NCBI GenBank assembly: GCA_043809745.1
Contig: JBDROU010000061.1
Coordinates: forward strand, 1 to 60,351
From: JBDROU01 sp043809745 [NCBI: bacterium]
GTDB taxonomy: Bacteria > Elusimicrobiota > JBDRMW01
Direction of reading: 5' to 3'
Length of the DNA stretch: 60,351 nt
Shown: positions 49,368 through 58,337 of the stretch, piece by piece
How positions within the stretch are numbered: position 1 is the first letter of the stretch
Layout of the letters: each line of letters starts with the position of its first letter
The notes under the pieces: generated by a model
The model's input: only the letters and a program-made list of their open reading frames with translations
What the model was told of the DNA's origin: nothing
Databases searched by the model: none
Made by a program: the position numbers and the translations under genes

Positions 49368-51467
49368 ATGTCATTCTTATATATTTTAGCACTCAATGCA
49401 GTTTTTTTATTGATTATTACAATAATTGCATTCTTAAATGCTAGAAGATCAAAATTAATCCTTGATGTATTTTTTGTCTGCGTATGCGGTTTTTTCTGGG
49501 GTATCAGCTTAAGTCTTATTTTCCTTTCTGCGTCAAACATAGGGTTAAGTGTATGGAGCCGTATACACAATGGTTTTTTTATTATATTAGCTGCAGTAAT
49601 CCTCAATTTTATATTAGGTTTTACTGATGAAAAAGAATATTTAAAGAAAATAATTGTTGGGATCTGTGTAGTTGCTGGATTGCTTTTGCTGTACAACTTC
49701 TCACCATTTTATGTACCAAAACTTCAATATGTAAGAGTAGCGTCAGCAAGTTCCAATCATCCTTTCTATATCATACTAAGCATTTTCCATTTAAGCGTTA
49801 TAATATTTGCGATTAGCAGACTGATATTATTTCGATTTAGGAATCCGGAAAAGCTGCGTATTCCAATTAATTACATCATTGTTGGGATATTCATTGCTAT
49901 TCTAATTATTGTTAATCAGAATCTGTGGATGAGCGGCATAATCTCAGTACCCTGGCTTTCGAGCTTAATGTTCCTAAGTTATTTTCTAATGTTATATGCT
50001 GTTATGAGACGAGAGCTGCCAGGCATGGAAGGAGTTGAGATATCAATTATTGTTAATGTAGTGATCGGTATAACTCTTACCGGATTTTTGTACTTCATAA
50101 TTCTACTTATGGAGGTTTGGGTAATTGATGAGATTGATTGGCGGGTAATCCTGCCTATTTTTTTAGGGAGCTTTCTGCTTCTTTTATTCTTAACCCCATT
50201 AAAAGACAAGGTTGAAAGGATTGTGCACAGCCTGTTTTATCCAGAAATCGATAAGCAAAAGAAAGTCTCATTGGATTTCAGTAAAGAAATTGTAAGAATT
50301 ATGAATAGACAGGACCTGTTTAATTATATGATTAACACAACGGGCTTCTTGCTTTTTATAAAAAAAGCGGCAATATATGTTTTAAACAACGATGTTCAAA
50401 AATTTATGCCCGACACAATGGTGGGAATTAAAAATCCAGATAAATTAAAGCTTAAAAAGCAGAGTAATTTTATTCGTTATTTAGAGAAAAGAAAAAATTA
50501 TGTTTTCTGGGAAAAGATTAATGAAGATTATAGATTAATTCGGATTAAGGAGGAACTTGAGGAATCGGCTTCGGAAGGAATTACTTTATGGTATCCTCTT
50601 ATTTCCAGAGGAATGATACTTGCCATATTTGGAGTAGGCCCCAAGATGACTGGTGATTATTTTTCTTCTAAGGACATGGAAATGCTCTCGAATCTTATAT
50701 CAGGAGCGACAATAGCATTAGAGAATATTGAGTTGTATGAATTAACTCAGAAACTTAGAGAACTTGACGAAATGAAAAAGGATTTTGTTTCAAATGTTAC
50801 TCATGAATTAAAAAGTCCGTTAACAGCTATTCAAAGTTGTGTTGATTATCTTTTAAAGAAAAGGGCAGGAGAGTTATCACGCGGACAGATGGATTACCTT
50901 GTTATTATACAGAATAATGCGGCGCGTTTAACTAGGTTCATAAGCGCGTTGTTGGATATCGCAAGGATTGAGTCAGCAAAACTGGATCTTTATTTCGAGG
51001 AAACAAATTTAACTACTATTGCTCAGGAAATTGTCATGCTTTTTAGTCCTTATGCTAATGAAAAAGGCATTGAGATTCATTTAATATCACAACCTGATTT
51101 GCCGTTCATAAGTGTTGATCAAGACAAAATAAAGCAAATACTTACCAACCTTTTAAGCAACTCAATAAAATTTACAGATTATGGGGAAATTTTGCTGCGG
51201 ATAGAAGAAGAGAGCCAGTATATTAGAATGGAAGTCTCTGATAATGGGGTTGGTATACCCAAGGAGGCCTTAGATAAACTGTTTAACAAGTTTTATCAAG
51301 TTCGTGAAACGCATAGATTAAAGCATTATGGAGGCACCGGTTTAGGTTTGGCAATTGTTAAGGGCATAGTTGAAGCGCACGGAGGAAGTATAGGAGTTGA
51401 AAGTGAACAGGGCAAAGGGAGCACATTTATAATAAAGTTGCCTAAATTAAGGGGACACGCTGCTTAA
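49368..51467 (+). CDS. Membrane-bound sensor histidine kinase
   Basis: 699 aa. The N-terminal 280 residues hold about eight hydrophobic helices, like the 7TM/8TM sensor regions of histidine kinases. They are followed by a GAF-like linker (about 300-455). The HisKA domain has FVSNVTHELKSPLTAI with the phosphorylated His479, and the ATPase domain follows with the N box NLLSNSIKFT, G1 DNGVGIP, F box NKFYQV and G2 GGTGLGLAIVKGI. It senses an unknown membrane or intracellular cue and passes phosphate to a response regulator, which is not adjacent. The gene follows pfk closely, with AAGGAA upstream of the ATG. It lacks a receiver domain of its own. Confidence 0.93.
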   Translation: MSFLYILALNAVFLLIITIIAFLNARRSKLILDVFFVCVCGFFWGISLSLIFLSASNIGLSVWSRIHNGFFIILAAVILNFILGFTDEKEYLKKIIVGICVVAGLLLLYNFSPFYVPKLQYVRVASASSNHPFYIILSIFHLSVIIFAISRLILFRFRNPEKLRIPINYIIVGIFIAILIIVNQNLWMSGIISVPWLSSLMFLSYFLMLYAVMRRELPGMEGVEISIIVNVVIGITLTGFLYFIILLMEVWVIDEIDWRVILPIFLGSFLLLLFLTPLKDKVERIVHSLFYPEIDKQKKVSLDFSKEIVRIMNRQDLFNYMINTTGFLLFIKKAAIYVLNNDVQKFMPDTMVGIKNPDKLKLKKQSNFIRYLEKRKNYVFWEKINEDYRLIRIKEELEESASEGITLWYPLISRGMILAIFGVGPKMTGDYFSSKDMEMLSNLISGATIALENIELYELTQKLRELDEMKKDFVSNVTHELKSPLTAIQSCVDYLLKKRAGELSRGQMDYLVIIQNNAARLTRFISALLDIARIESAKLDLYFEETNLTTIAQEIVMLFSPYANEKGIEIHLISQPDLPFISVDQDKIKQILTNLLSNSIKFTDYGEILLRIEEESQYIRMEVSDNGVGIPKEALDKLFNKFYQVRETHRLKHYGGTGLGLAIVKGIVEAHGGSIGVESEQGKGSTFIIKLPKLRGHAA

Positions 51468-51491
51468 ATTAAGCCTCCCAGATCTCGAATA

Positions 51492-51520
51492 TTGAAACAA
51501 TAATAGATTAATTGTAAAAT
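51492..51520 (+). promoter_or_regulatory. Promoter of the nadK-recN gene group
   Basis: TTGAAA (51492-51497) and TAAAAT (51515-51520) are separated by 17 bases. The start codon is at 51555 and has no clear ribosome site. Confidence 0.5.
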
Positions 51521-51554
51521 AGAGTGCCTATAACTCAATAAATTAATTAAGATT

Positions 51555-52406
51555 ATGAAGCTAAAAAATATTGTTGTTTATTATAATCCGGAAAAACGTA
51601 AGCTCATTTCTGCTTTAAATAAGGTAAAGATGATTCTGAGTAAAAGAAAGGCTAATTTTGGTATCGTCTCATCTCATAGTGATTATAATAAAAAATGTGA
51701 TATCGCACTGTCTCTTGGCGGGGATGGTACAATGTTGAGGGTCGCCCAAAAAACTATATTCCAGGGGGTTCCTTTATTAGGGATAAATCTTGGTACATTA
51801 GGATTTTTAGCAGAGATTGATTATCATAAGCTTGAGGAATCTATCGATGCCATTATACAGAACAAGATTAAGATCCAAGAAAGGATGGTATTGGATGTAA
51901 GCATTATTCCTAAGAATCACGGTGCAAAGACAGTAAAAAAACACGTGGCTTTAAATGACTGTGTTATCAAATTAGCGGTTGAATCCAGAGTAATATCTAT
52001 TACAGCTTATGTAAATGAGCTTTTTTTAACGACATATATAGGTGACGGTGTTATAGTCGCAACACCAACCGGATCAACAGCTTATTCACTAGCTGCTCAG
52101 GGACCGATTGTACAGCCAGATATGGACCTTTTTATAATGACTCCTATATGTCCTCATTCGTTAACTCAACGTCCTCTAATTATTGATAACTCCTCAAAAA
52201 TCAAGTTGCATGTAGATGATAGTGAAAGAGATCATGTTATTAAGCTGTCTATTGACGGGCAGATGGATTTTGAACTTTACAGCGGGGATACCGTATTCAT
52301 TCAGAAATCACGTCATAAATTCCTTTTAGCTACTCCTCTGGATAAAAATTACTTCCAAATACTTAGAAAGAAGCTTAATTGGGGAGCAGGGAAGCTTGTG
52401 GGCTGA
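51555..52406 (+). CDS. nadK: NAD kinase
   Basis: 283 aa, the usual length. It phosphorylates NAD to NADP in the cytoplasm. Motifs: SLGGDGTMLR (GGDGT at 55-59, containing the catalytic Asp), GINLGTLGFLAE, the substrate segment GDGVIVATPTGSTAYSLAA, and PICPHSLTQRPLI. The start has weak ribosome-site support, but the N-terminus (KNIVVYYNPEK) fits the family. It is followed 46 bases later by recN; nadK-recN adjacency is common in bacteria. Confidence 0.95.
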   Translation: MKLKNIVVYYNPEKRKLISALNKVKMILSKRKANFGIVSSHSDYNKKCDIALSLGGDGTMLRVAQKTIFQGVPLLGINLGTLGFLAEIDYHKLEESIDAIIQNKIKIQERMVLDVSIIPKNHGAKTVKKHVALNDCVIKLAVESRVISITAYVNELFLTTYIGDGVIVATPTGSTAYSLAAQGPIVQPDMDLFIMTPICPHSLTQRPLIIDNSSKIKLHVDDSERDHVIKLSIDGQMDFELYSGDTVFIQKSRHKFLLATPLDKNYFQILRKKLNWGAGKLVG

Positions 52407-52452
52407 AAAATTAATTACATAAGAAAAAAGTACAATCTAATAGTTATTCTAT

Positions 52453-54150
52453 ATGCTTGAGCAACTAAACATAACAAATTTTGCTTTAATCGAAAATCTC
52501 ATTTTAAGATTTTCTCCAAAATTCACAGTTTTGACAGGCGAAACAGGTGCGGGTAAATCCATACTTATAGAAGCTCTGGGTCTAATTCTTGGGGACAGGG
52601 CAAGTCCCGGTATGATTAGAACGGGTGCTGATAGTTGTGAGATAAATGGCATTTTTGAGCTTTCTAAATTTAGTTTTAAAAATATTAAAGAGAAACTGGA
52701 TGGTATGGGCATCATGATTGGAGGAGAAGAACCATTAATCATAAGGAGAGTTATTGAGACTTCGGGCCGCAGCAGAGCATATGTTAATGATCATCCTGTA
52801 AACCTGGCTACTTTGTATTCATTGGGAGAAAATCTTGTGGATATACATGGACAAAATGAACATCAGACATTAATAAAAACTGCTCACCAACGTGCTATGC
52901 TGGATGAATTTGCCGGCAATAATAAACTCATCGAGGACTATCAAAGCTGTCATTCTAAAGTGAAAGAATTAAAAATGAAACTTGAGAAATTAGCCATTAG
53001 TGATCAGGAGAAGAATCAGAAACTGGAGATTTATTCATATCAACTTAACGAGATTGAGCAGGCTCAAATTAAATTTGGAGAAGAAGAAGAAATTGAGAGG
53101 TTGCTGCCCCAATTAAAAAACAAGGATAAGATTGAAACATATACAGAACAATCTTGTGAGATGCTTTATGAAGGCGATGGAGCTGTACTTGAAAAATTGA
53201 GAGGAATTCAGAAATCAGTAGAGCAGCTGAGAGAATTAGGAGCTGATATTAAGGATGTTGAAGATAATCTAGAAAAAGCCCAGTTTCATATTGAAGAGAT
53301 TTTTCAATCTTTAAGAGAGTATAGAAATGGGCTAGATTCAAATCAATATGAGCTAAATTATCTTCTTGAGAGACAGGAAGTATTAAATGTGCTGAAAAGA
53401 AAGTATGGATCAGATACCAGGCAAATTCTTGAATATGCAGAAAATTTGAAACAGAAAATACAAAGTTTAGAGTATAATGAAGAAAACAAAAAGGAAGAGG
53501 AAGCAAAGCTGAAAGTTTTAACTAAGGAATTGGAAACAATGGCGAAAAAACTTACTGCGTCAAGAAAAACAACAGGCAGACAATTATCTTCCTCAATTGA
53601 AAAAGAACTTAAGGATTTAGGATTAGAAAAATCAAAAATAGACATAAGGGTTGAGCAAATAAAGGACGAGTTTGGAAATTTAAAGTTTAGTGATTTTGGA
53701 ACGGATAAAGTTGAAATTTATATATCGCCAAATCCAGGGGAGGATATGAAACCGTTGCGTGAGGTAGCCTCTGGAGGAGAAATTTCGCGTATAATGTTGG
53801 GGATTAGGAAAGTCCTTACTGAAAAGGATCAAATTTCAACACTTGTATATGACGAGATTGATAATGGAATAGGTGGAAGTATGGGTTATGCTGTTGGTGA
53901 CAAACTTGCCCAGGTTTCGAAAAAGCATCAGGTAATTTGCATAACGCATCTGCCCCAACTGGCTGCCTGTGCTGACCAGCATATATTTGTCGGGAAGCAG
54001 ATTGTGGATAATAGAACCATGACCTCTGCCAAAGCATTAAACAAAAATGAAAGATTAGAAGAGATCGCGCGTATGTTGGACGGGGATGAGGTATCCCCTA
54101 TTAGTATAAAGCATGCTCGCGAGATGCTTGTTACTTCACAGAAAGGTTGA
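52453..54150 (+). CDS. recN: DNA repair protein RecN
   Basis: 565 aa, typical length. This SMC-like ATPase acts at DNA double-strand breaks. It has the N-terminal Walker A motif (GETGAGKS, 29-36), the family phrases VDIHGQNEHQTLI and ALIENLILRF, and a central coiled coil (about 155-385). The C-terminal ABC signature VASGGEISRIMLGI (about 437-450) and Walker B motif LVYDEIDNGIGG (about 464-475) follow, then ITHLPQLAACADQH. All ATPase motifs are intact. The next gene starts four bases after its stop. Confidence 0.96.
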   Translation: MLEQLNITNFALIENLILRFSPKFTVLTGETGAGKSILIEALGLILGDRASPGMIRTGADSCEINGIFELSKFSFKNIKEKLDGMGIMIGGEEPLIIRRVIETSGRSRAYVNDHPVNLATLYSLGENLVDIHGQNEHQTLIKTAHQRAMLDEFAGNNKLIEDYQSCHSKVKELKMKLEKLAISDQEKNQKLEIYSYQLNEIEQAQIKFGEEEEIERLLPQLKNKDKIETYTEQSCEMLYEGDGAVLEKLRGIQKSVEQLRELGADIKDVEDNLEKAQFHIEEIFQSLREYRNGLDSNQYELNYLLERQEVLNVLKRKYGSDTRQILEYAENLKQKIQSLEYNEENKKEEEAKLKVLTKELETMAKKLTASRKTTGRQLSSSIEKELKDLGLEKSKIDIRVEQIKDEFGNLKFSDFGTDKVEIYISPNPGEDMKPLREVASGGEISRIMLGIRKVLTEKDQISTLVYDEIDNGIGGSMGYAVGDKLAQVSKKHQVICITHLPQLAACADQHIFVGKQIVDNRTMTSAKALNKNERLEEIARMLDGDEVSPISIKHAREMLVTSQKG

Positions 54151-54154
54151 ATAG

Positions 54155-54358
54155 ATGCCTAAGATAATAATTGATGAAAATAGATGTAAGGGTTGTCAGC
54201 TGTGTATTATTGAATGCCCTAATGATTGTATTGAGATGTCATTAGATTTGAATCCTTCCGGACATCATACTGCGAAGTTAAAGCATGGTGCCAGATGCAA
54301 TGGCTGCGGCCTGTGCTTTCAGATTTGTCCAGATTGTTGCATTGAAGTGTATAAATAA
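54155..54358 (+). CDS. 2[4Fe-4S] ferredoxin, delta-subunit type
   Basis: 67 aa with two complete cluster motifs: C11-x2-C14-x2-C17-x3-C21-P and C48-x2-C51-x2-C54-x3-C58-P. The spacer between them (LDLNPSGHHTAKL) is of the kind seen in the small delta subunit of 2-oxoacid:ferredoxin oxidoreductases. The alpha, beta and gamma subunits are not adjacent here, so it may serve the next gene, which also carries clusters. It transfers single electrons at low potential. ATG 54155 follows the recN stop by four bases, with AGAAAGG as a likely ribosome site. Confidence 0.92.
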   Translation: MPKIIIDENRCKGCQLCIIECPNDCIEMSLDLNPSGHHTAKLKHGARCNGCGLCFQICPDCCIEVYK

Positions 54359-54390
54359 TACTTTATTTATTATTGTTGGGGGGTAGATTT

Positions 54391-55461
54391 GTGAGAAGTT
54401 TTGTTTACTTCAAAGAGATTAAATCAAATGATTTAGGTGCGCTAAAAAATGGATTGAAACAACTTCTTAAAGATGCTCCGTTTTTTGAGAAAACTAGAAA
54501 AAAAGAGTTAATCCCGATCAAGTTAACTTTTGGCGAAAAAGGAAATAAAGGTTATCCTAATCCCTCTTTGGTTAAGGTTATCGTTGATAAGATTAAGGCT
54601 AATGGCGCTAAACCTTTTCTTACGGATTCAAATGTTTTGTATCATGGGGCTAGAACTAATGCTGTGGACCATATCAACATGGCCTATGAGCATGGCTTCC
54701 TCCCAAATGTATGCGGGGCCCCTATAATAATTGCCGATGGAATATTCAGCGAAAACTCTAAAGAGATCCCTGTTGATGGTAAGGCCCTATCCAGTATAAA
54801 GGTTCCTGCAAGTATATTATCAATTGATAGTATTATAGGATTAGCTCATTTTACAGGTCATATGTTAACGGGTTTTGGGGGAGCTATTAAAAATATAGGA
54901 ATGGGGCTGGCAAATAGAGCTGGCAAACAGGTTCAGCATTCCAGTGTTAAACCCAAAATATATCCAAGTAAATGTGTATACTGCAAAAAATGTGTAGAGG
55001 TGTGCCCTGTTAATGCAATTGATGAGAAAAATCAAAAGGCAGAGATTGATCAAGCTAAATGTATAGGATGTGCCGACTGCATAGCTGCATGCAGGTTTTC
55101 TGCAGTTGAGATAAATTGGGCGGTTGATGTAGAAAAACTAGAAGAACGTATGGTTGAATACGCATATGGTATACTTAAGAGGATTAAAAATAGCTTTTTT
55201 ATTAACATACTGACACTGATTACAAAAGAATGTGACTGTCTCGAAACTGGCACCGAACGGATTGTTGAGGATATTGGAATTGTAGCTTCAACTGACGCGG
55301 TAGCATTGGATAAAGCGAGTCTGGATTTAGTGCTTGAAAGAACCAAAACGGATATATTTAAGGAAGCACATCCGAACTCTGATTATAAGAGGCAGCTGAC
55401 ATATGGCGCTCAGATTGGATTGGGTAATTTGGAATATGATTTGATAAAGTTGCAGCACTAA
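54391..55461 (+). CDS. DUF362 domain protein with two 4Fe-4S motifs
   Basis: About 356 aa. GTG 54391 is chosen as start because GGGGGG lies just upstream; the in-frame TTG at 54373 would put that site inside the gene. The N-terminal 190 residues match DUF362 (IPIKLTFGEKGNKGYPNP, VYFKEIKSNDLGALKNGL, FTGHMLTGFGGAIKNIGMG). A ferredoxin segment (KCVYCKKCVEVCPVNAI, KCIGCADCIAACRFSAVEI) follows, and the C-terminal part carries DIGIVASTDAVALDKASLDL. DUF362 proteins are widespread in anaerobes and the reaction is unknown. The clusters and the ferredoxin gene next door point to electron transfer. Confidence 0.9.
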   Translation: MRSFVYFKEIKSNDLGALKNGLKQLLKDAPFFEKTRKKELIPIKLTFGEKGNKGYPNPSLVKVIVDKIKANGAKPFLTDSNVLYHGARTNAVDHINMAYEHGFLPNVCGAPIIIADGIFSENSKEIPVDGKALSSIKVPASILSIDSIIGLAHFTGHMLTGFGGAIKNIGMGLANRAGKQVQHSSVKPKIYPSKCVYCKKCVEVCPVNAIDEKNQKAEIDQAKCIGCADCIAACRFSAVEINWAVDVEKLEERMVEYAYGILKRIKNSFFINILTLITKECDCLETGTERIVEDIGIVASTDAVALDKASLDLVLERTKTDIFKEAHPNSDYKRQLTYGAQIGLGNLEYDLIKLQH

Positions 55462-55472
55462 AATAAAGTTAT

Positions 55473-56459
55473 ATGAAAGCACCCCAATTTGAAGTAGTAG
55501 ACTTAAGAAAAATTAACACATCAGACTCATCATTTTTATTAGATTTTCCTGTGATAATAGATAAAGCAATCAAAAAGTTTCAAGGCATTATTGCTTTTGC
55601 GCCAGTATTTCTTTTTAAAAGAAATGATAATAAATATACTCTAATTTGCGGATCAAAGCAGTTTTTTTCACTTAAAAGTACCAACAAAAAACGTATTAAT
55701 GCGCTGGTGTTTAAATCTCGTGATTTCTCAAAAAAAGAAGTATTAATGTTTGCATTGTATAAAAAATTGGAAAATGGTTTATTAAATGATATTGAGAAAT
55801 CTTTAGTGTTGGATAAGCTTAAAAGAATAGCAAATCTTAAACGTAATGAGATTTTCAATCAGTTTCTGCCAATTTTAGGATTAGAGCAAAGTGAATATGT
55901 TTTTAAGGAGTATGAGTTGCTAATGAATCTAGAAGATCCAATAAAAAATCATGTTGCTAATGGCATGCTGCCATTTAGAGTGGGGATTCTGTTAGCTAAA
56001 ACGGAGAAGGAGGATAGAATAAACATATTCAAAATAATCTCAAAATTTAAGTTAGGATATAGTAAATCAATAGAAATAATAGAATTATTGGAAGTAATAT
56101 CAAGAAAGGAGAATAAGCCGATTTCCAAGATTATTCAGGAGAATAATCTAAAAAAATTGATTAGTAATAAAAAGGATGGCTTGGCGGATTACAAGTCCTT
56201 AAAACAGTATCTATTTGGAAGAGCAAATCCAATTACTTATAGGTATAACCAGAATTTTAAGAACATACTAAAAGAATTAAAGCTGCCTCAAAATGTAAAA
56301 TTAGAGCGCTCACCTTGGTTCGAGACAAATCAAATCAATCTTATTATGAACTTTCAGAACAAGCAGCAGCTAGCGAACAGTATTCAGCAACTCTCAGACA
56401 GGTTAAAAGCAGATTGTTTTAATAAATTATGTAACATGAAGTTAAATGATGAAAATTAG
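55473..56459 (+). CDS. ParB-like domain protein paired with an SPL-like radical SAM gene
   Basis: 328 aa. The N-terminal 95 residues resemble a ParB/Srx-type domain: a hydrophobic strand, a PVIIDKAIKKFQGIIAFAPV region, then YTLICGSKQFFSLKSTNKKRINALVF, which here replaces the usual GERR/GHRR box. A helical part follows, like the ParB central domain (LERxxxLxxLL pattern). The catalytic or CTP-binding GxRRxxA box is changed to GSKQFFS. There is no partition partner ParA. The 3' end overlaps the radical SAM gene by 14 bases, which suggests joint function, perhaps recognition of damaged or modified DNA. The family assignment is moderate and the function unknown. Confidence 0.7.
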   Translation: MKAPQFEVVDLRKINTSDSSFLLDFPVIIDKAIKKFQGIIAFAPVFLFKRNDNKYTLICGSKQFFSLKSTNKKRINALVFKSRDFSKKEVLMFALYKKLENGLLNDIEKSLVLDKLKRIANLKRNEIFNQFLPILGLEQSEYVFKEYELLMNLEDPIKNHVANGMLPFRVGILLAKTEKEDRINIFKIISKFKLGYSKSIEIIELLEVISRKENKPISKIIQENNLKKLISNKKDGLADYKSLKQYLFGRANPITYRYNQNFKNILKELKLPQNVKLERSPWFETNQINLIMNFQNKQQLANSIQQLSDRLKADCFNKLCNMKLNDEN

Positions 56460-57504
56460 AACTGTTTATATTGAAAAGAGTATAAAAAATAAATCTCTTT
56501 TAAATATAATATGTTCTAAACTCTCTAAGGTAAAAAAAGTATTTATAAATAATCCTAAAGATGTCGGATCAAATAAATCTGTTTCTCCATTTTTAATCAA
56601 AGATTCACTAATACTTGCTGAACAAAAGGGGCCTTTTATACTTAGGTGTCCCTGCAGTCCAAATCAAATTCCTTGCGGTTATTGGATTATTGATTGGGGT
56701 ATGGGGTGTCCTTATAAGTGCAGTTACTGTTATTTGAATTACTATCAAAATTGCAGAGGTATACTTGTATATGTAAATATAAATAGATGTTTCGTAGAAT
56801 TAGAGGAATTTTTATCAAAGCAAAAACAAATTGTTAGGATAGGTACAGGGGAATTTATTGATTCACTTGCTTTGGAAGGTGTAGTGCCAGTTGCAAAACG
56901 ATTTGTTGAATATTTTGCTAAAAAAGACAATGCTGTACTTGAGCTGAAAACTAAGAGTACTTGCATTGAACATCTGTTAAAATTAAAGCATAAAAAGAGA
57001 ACCGTAATCTCCTGGTCTGTTAATACGAAACACGTCGCAAAAATAGAAGAAATTGGTGCCCCCAGCGTAGTTGCTCGTATAAATGCAGCAAAAAAAGCTC
57101 AGTCAGCCGGTTATCCAATCGGTTTTCACTTCGATCCAATTTGCTATTATCAAGGGTGGGAGAATGATTACAAAGATCTTGTGGATCAAATATTTAAGAA
57201 AATCACTCCCGAGTCAGTTGAATGGATAAGCTTGGGGACATTGCGTTTTAATCCAGCTCTGAAAAATATATTAAGAGATCATTATCCCAATCAAAGACTT
57301 TTGTTAGGTGAGCTTATCGTCGGACAAGATGGCAAGATGAGATATGTAAGGCCTCTTAGAGTTAAGATTTATAATACTGTAGCGGATTACCTGTTAAAAT
57401 ATATTCCAAGATCAAAGCTGTATCTGTGCATGGAATCACCGGAAATATGGCAAGACTGGGGTCAGACCTCAACTATTGACAATAGGTATTTTATCACTGA
57501 TTGA
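56446..57504 (+). CDS. Spore-photoproduct-lyase-like radical SAM protein with element-derived C-terminus
   Basis: 352 aa. The radical SAM cluster motif is C88-x3-C92-x2-C95 (CPYKCSYCYL), preceded by IIDWGMGCPY. RCPCSPNQIPCGY, the phrase ELKTKSTCIEHLL and SWSVNTKHVAKIEEIGAPSV fit the spore photoproduct lyase family, whose members split thymine adducts in DNA using S-adenosylmethionine. Spore formation is unlikely here, so the substrate is uncertain. The last 15 or so residues (from WGQTSTID) are encoded by the left arm and spacer of a perfect inverted repeat, and the stop codon lies inside that element. The original C-terminus was therefore replaced or extended by insertion. A double ATG start overlaps the ParB-like gene. 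Confidence 0.85.
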   Translation: MMKIRTVYIEKSIKNKSLLNIICSKLSKVKKVFINNPKDVGSNKSVSPFLIKDSLILAEQKGPFILRCPCSPNQIPCGYWIIDWGMGCPYKCSYCYLNYYQNCRGILVYVNINRCFVELEEFLSKQKQIVRIGTGEFIDSLALEGVVPVAKRFVEYFAKKDNAVLELKTKSTCIEHLLKLKHKKRTVISWSVNTKHVAKIEEIGAPSVVARINAAKKAQSAGYPIGFHFDPICYYQGWENDYKDLVDQIFKKITPESVEWISLGTLRFNPALKNILRDHYPNQRLLLGELIVGQDGKMRYVRPLRVKIYNTVADYLLKYIPRSKLYLCMESPEIWQDWGQTSTIDNRYFITD

Positions 57505-57529
57505 CTGTCAATAGTTGAGGTCTGACCCC
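57458..57529. repeat. Perfect 23-bp inverted repeat element overlapping a gene end
   Basis: The left arm (57458-57480, beginning GGGGTCAGACCTC) is exactly complementary to the right arm (57507-57529, ending GAGGTCTGACCCC), with a 26-base spacer. Nested palindromes CTATTGACAATAG and ATTGACTGTCAAT sit at the inner ends. ACGTTTTT after the right arm could let it act as a terminator. The GGGGTC...GACCCC core recurs at 58316. It looks like a REP/MITE hairpin mobilised by a RAYT-type transposase. Confidence 0.85.
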
Positions 57530-57601
57530 CACGTTTTTCCAATTGAATTAGAGCAGTAAAAATTGCTAACATTTAGTAATTAAAATATATAAGGGGAAAT
57601 T

Positions 57602-58309
57602 ATGATTAATAATTTATCTATAAAAGTTGCGCCCAGTCTGCTTGCATGTGATTTTTCGAATGTACGCGAGGAAATAAAAAAAGTCGAAGATTTAGAAGTT
57701 GATTTTCTGCATCTTGATATTATGGATGGTCATTTCGTTCCTAATATTAGTTTCGGTCCTCCTGTTATTGAAAAGATAAGAAAGGTTACAAAGCTTAAAC
57801 TTGAGGCCCATTTAATGATTGAGCTTCCGGGAATGTATATTGAGGAATTTATTAACGCTGGAGTTAATATGATAACTGTACATGCTGAATGCTACTCATC
57901 CAAAGTGTTTGATGTAAAAAAGATTAAAGAAGAGCCCAGATGGACAGAAGATATAATAGTGGAGAAGTTGCTGAATGATTTAAAGAGAATTAAGGTCCTT
58001 GGGGCTGAATCAATTGTTTGCTTGAATCCAAAAACGCCTGTATGTATAAAAGGTATACTTAATGAAACTGACAAATTGCTTGTTATGAGTGTTAATCCTG
58101 GGTTCGGCGGACAGAGCTTTATGCCGGAGATCTTACCCAAGATAAAAGAATTAAGAAGTATGTATGATAGAGATATAATTGTAGACGGCGGTATTAATGA
58201 TGCTACAGGTAAGCTGTGTAAGGATGCCGGGGCCAATGTGCTTGTAGCTGGCACTTATATATTCGGCGCAAAGGATATTAAAAAGGCTGTTGAACTGCTT
58301 AGAAAGTAG
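57602..58309 (+). CDS. rpe: Ribulose-phosphate 3-epimerase
   Basis: 235 aa. It interconverts ribulose 5-phosphate and xylulose 5-phosphate in the pentose phosphate pathway. TIM-barrel motifs are intact: VAPSLLACDFSN, FLHLDIMDGHFVPNISFG (metal-binding His and Asp), HLMIELPGMYIEEFI, the phosphate-binding VMSVNPGFGGQSF, and IIVDGGIND. It is 10-15 residues longer than most, because of an insert after TVHAEC (SKVFDVKKIKEEPRWTEDII). ATG 57602 follows AAGGGGAAA, a strong ribosome site. The phosphatase gene follows almost at once. Confidence 0.95.
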   Translation: MINNLSIKVAPSLLACDFSNVREEIKKVEDLEVDFLHLDIMDGHFVPNISFGPPVIEKIRKVTKLKLEAHLMIELPGMYIEEFINAGVNMITVHAECYSSKVFDVKKIKEEPRWTEDIIVEKLLNDLKRIKVLGAESIVCLNPKTPVCIKGILNETDKLLVMSVNPGFGGQSFMPEILPKIKELRSMYDRDIIVDGGINDATGKLCKDAGANVLVAGTYIFGAKDIKKAVELLRK

Positions 58310-58315
58310 AGAAAA

Positions 58316-58328
58316 GGGGTCTGACCCC
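58316..58328. repeat. GGGGTCTGACCCC palindrome between rpe and the phosphatase gene
   Basis: A perfect 6+1+6 palindrome, seven bases after the rpe stop. It matches the outer core of the inverted repeat at 57458-57529, so it is probably a second, shorter copy of the same element. Confidence 0.7.
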
Positions 58329-58337
58329 AATCGAACA

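Noticed and set aside
54373-54390. TTG start for the DUF362 protein
   Set aside because: GTG 54391 follows a GGGGGG ribosome site that would otherwise be coding.
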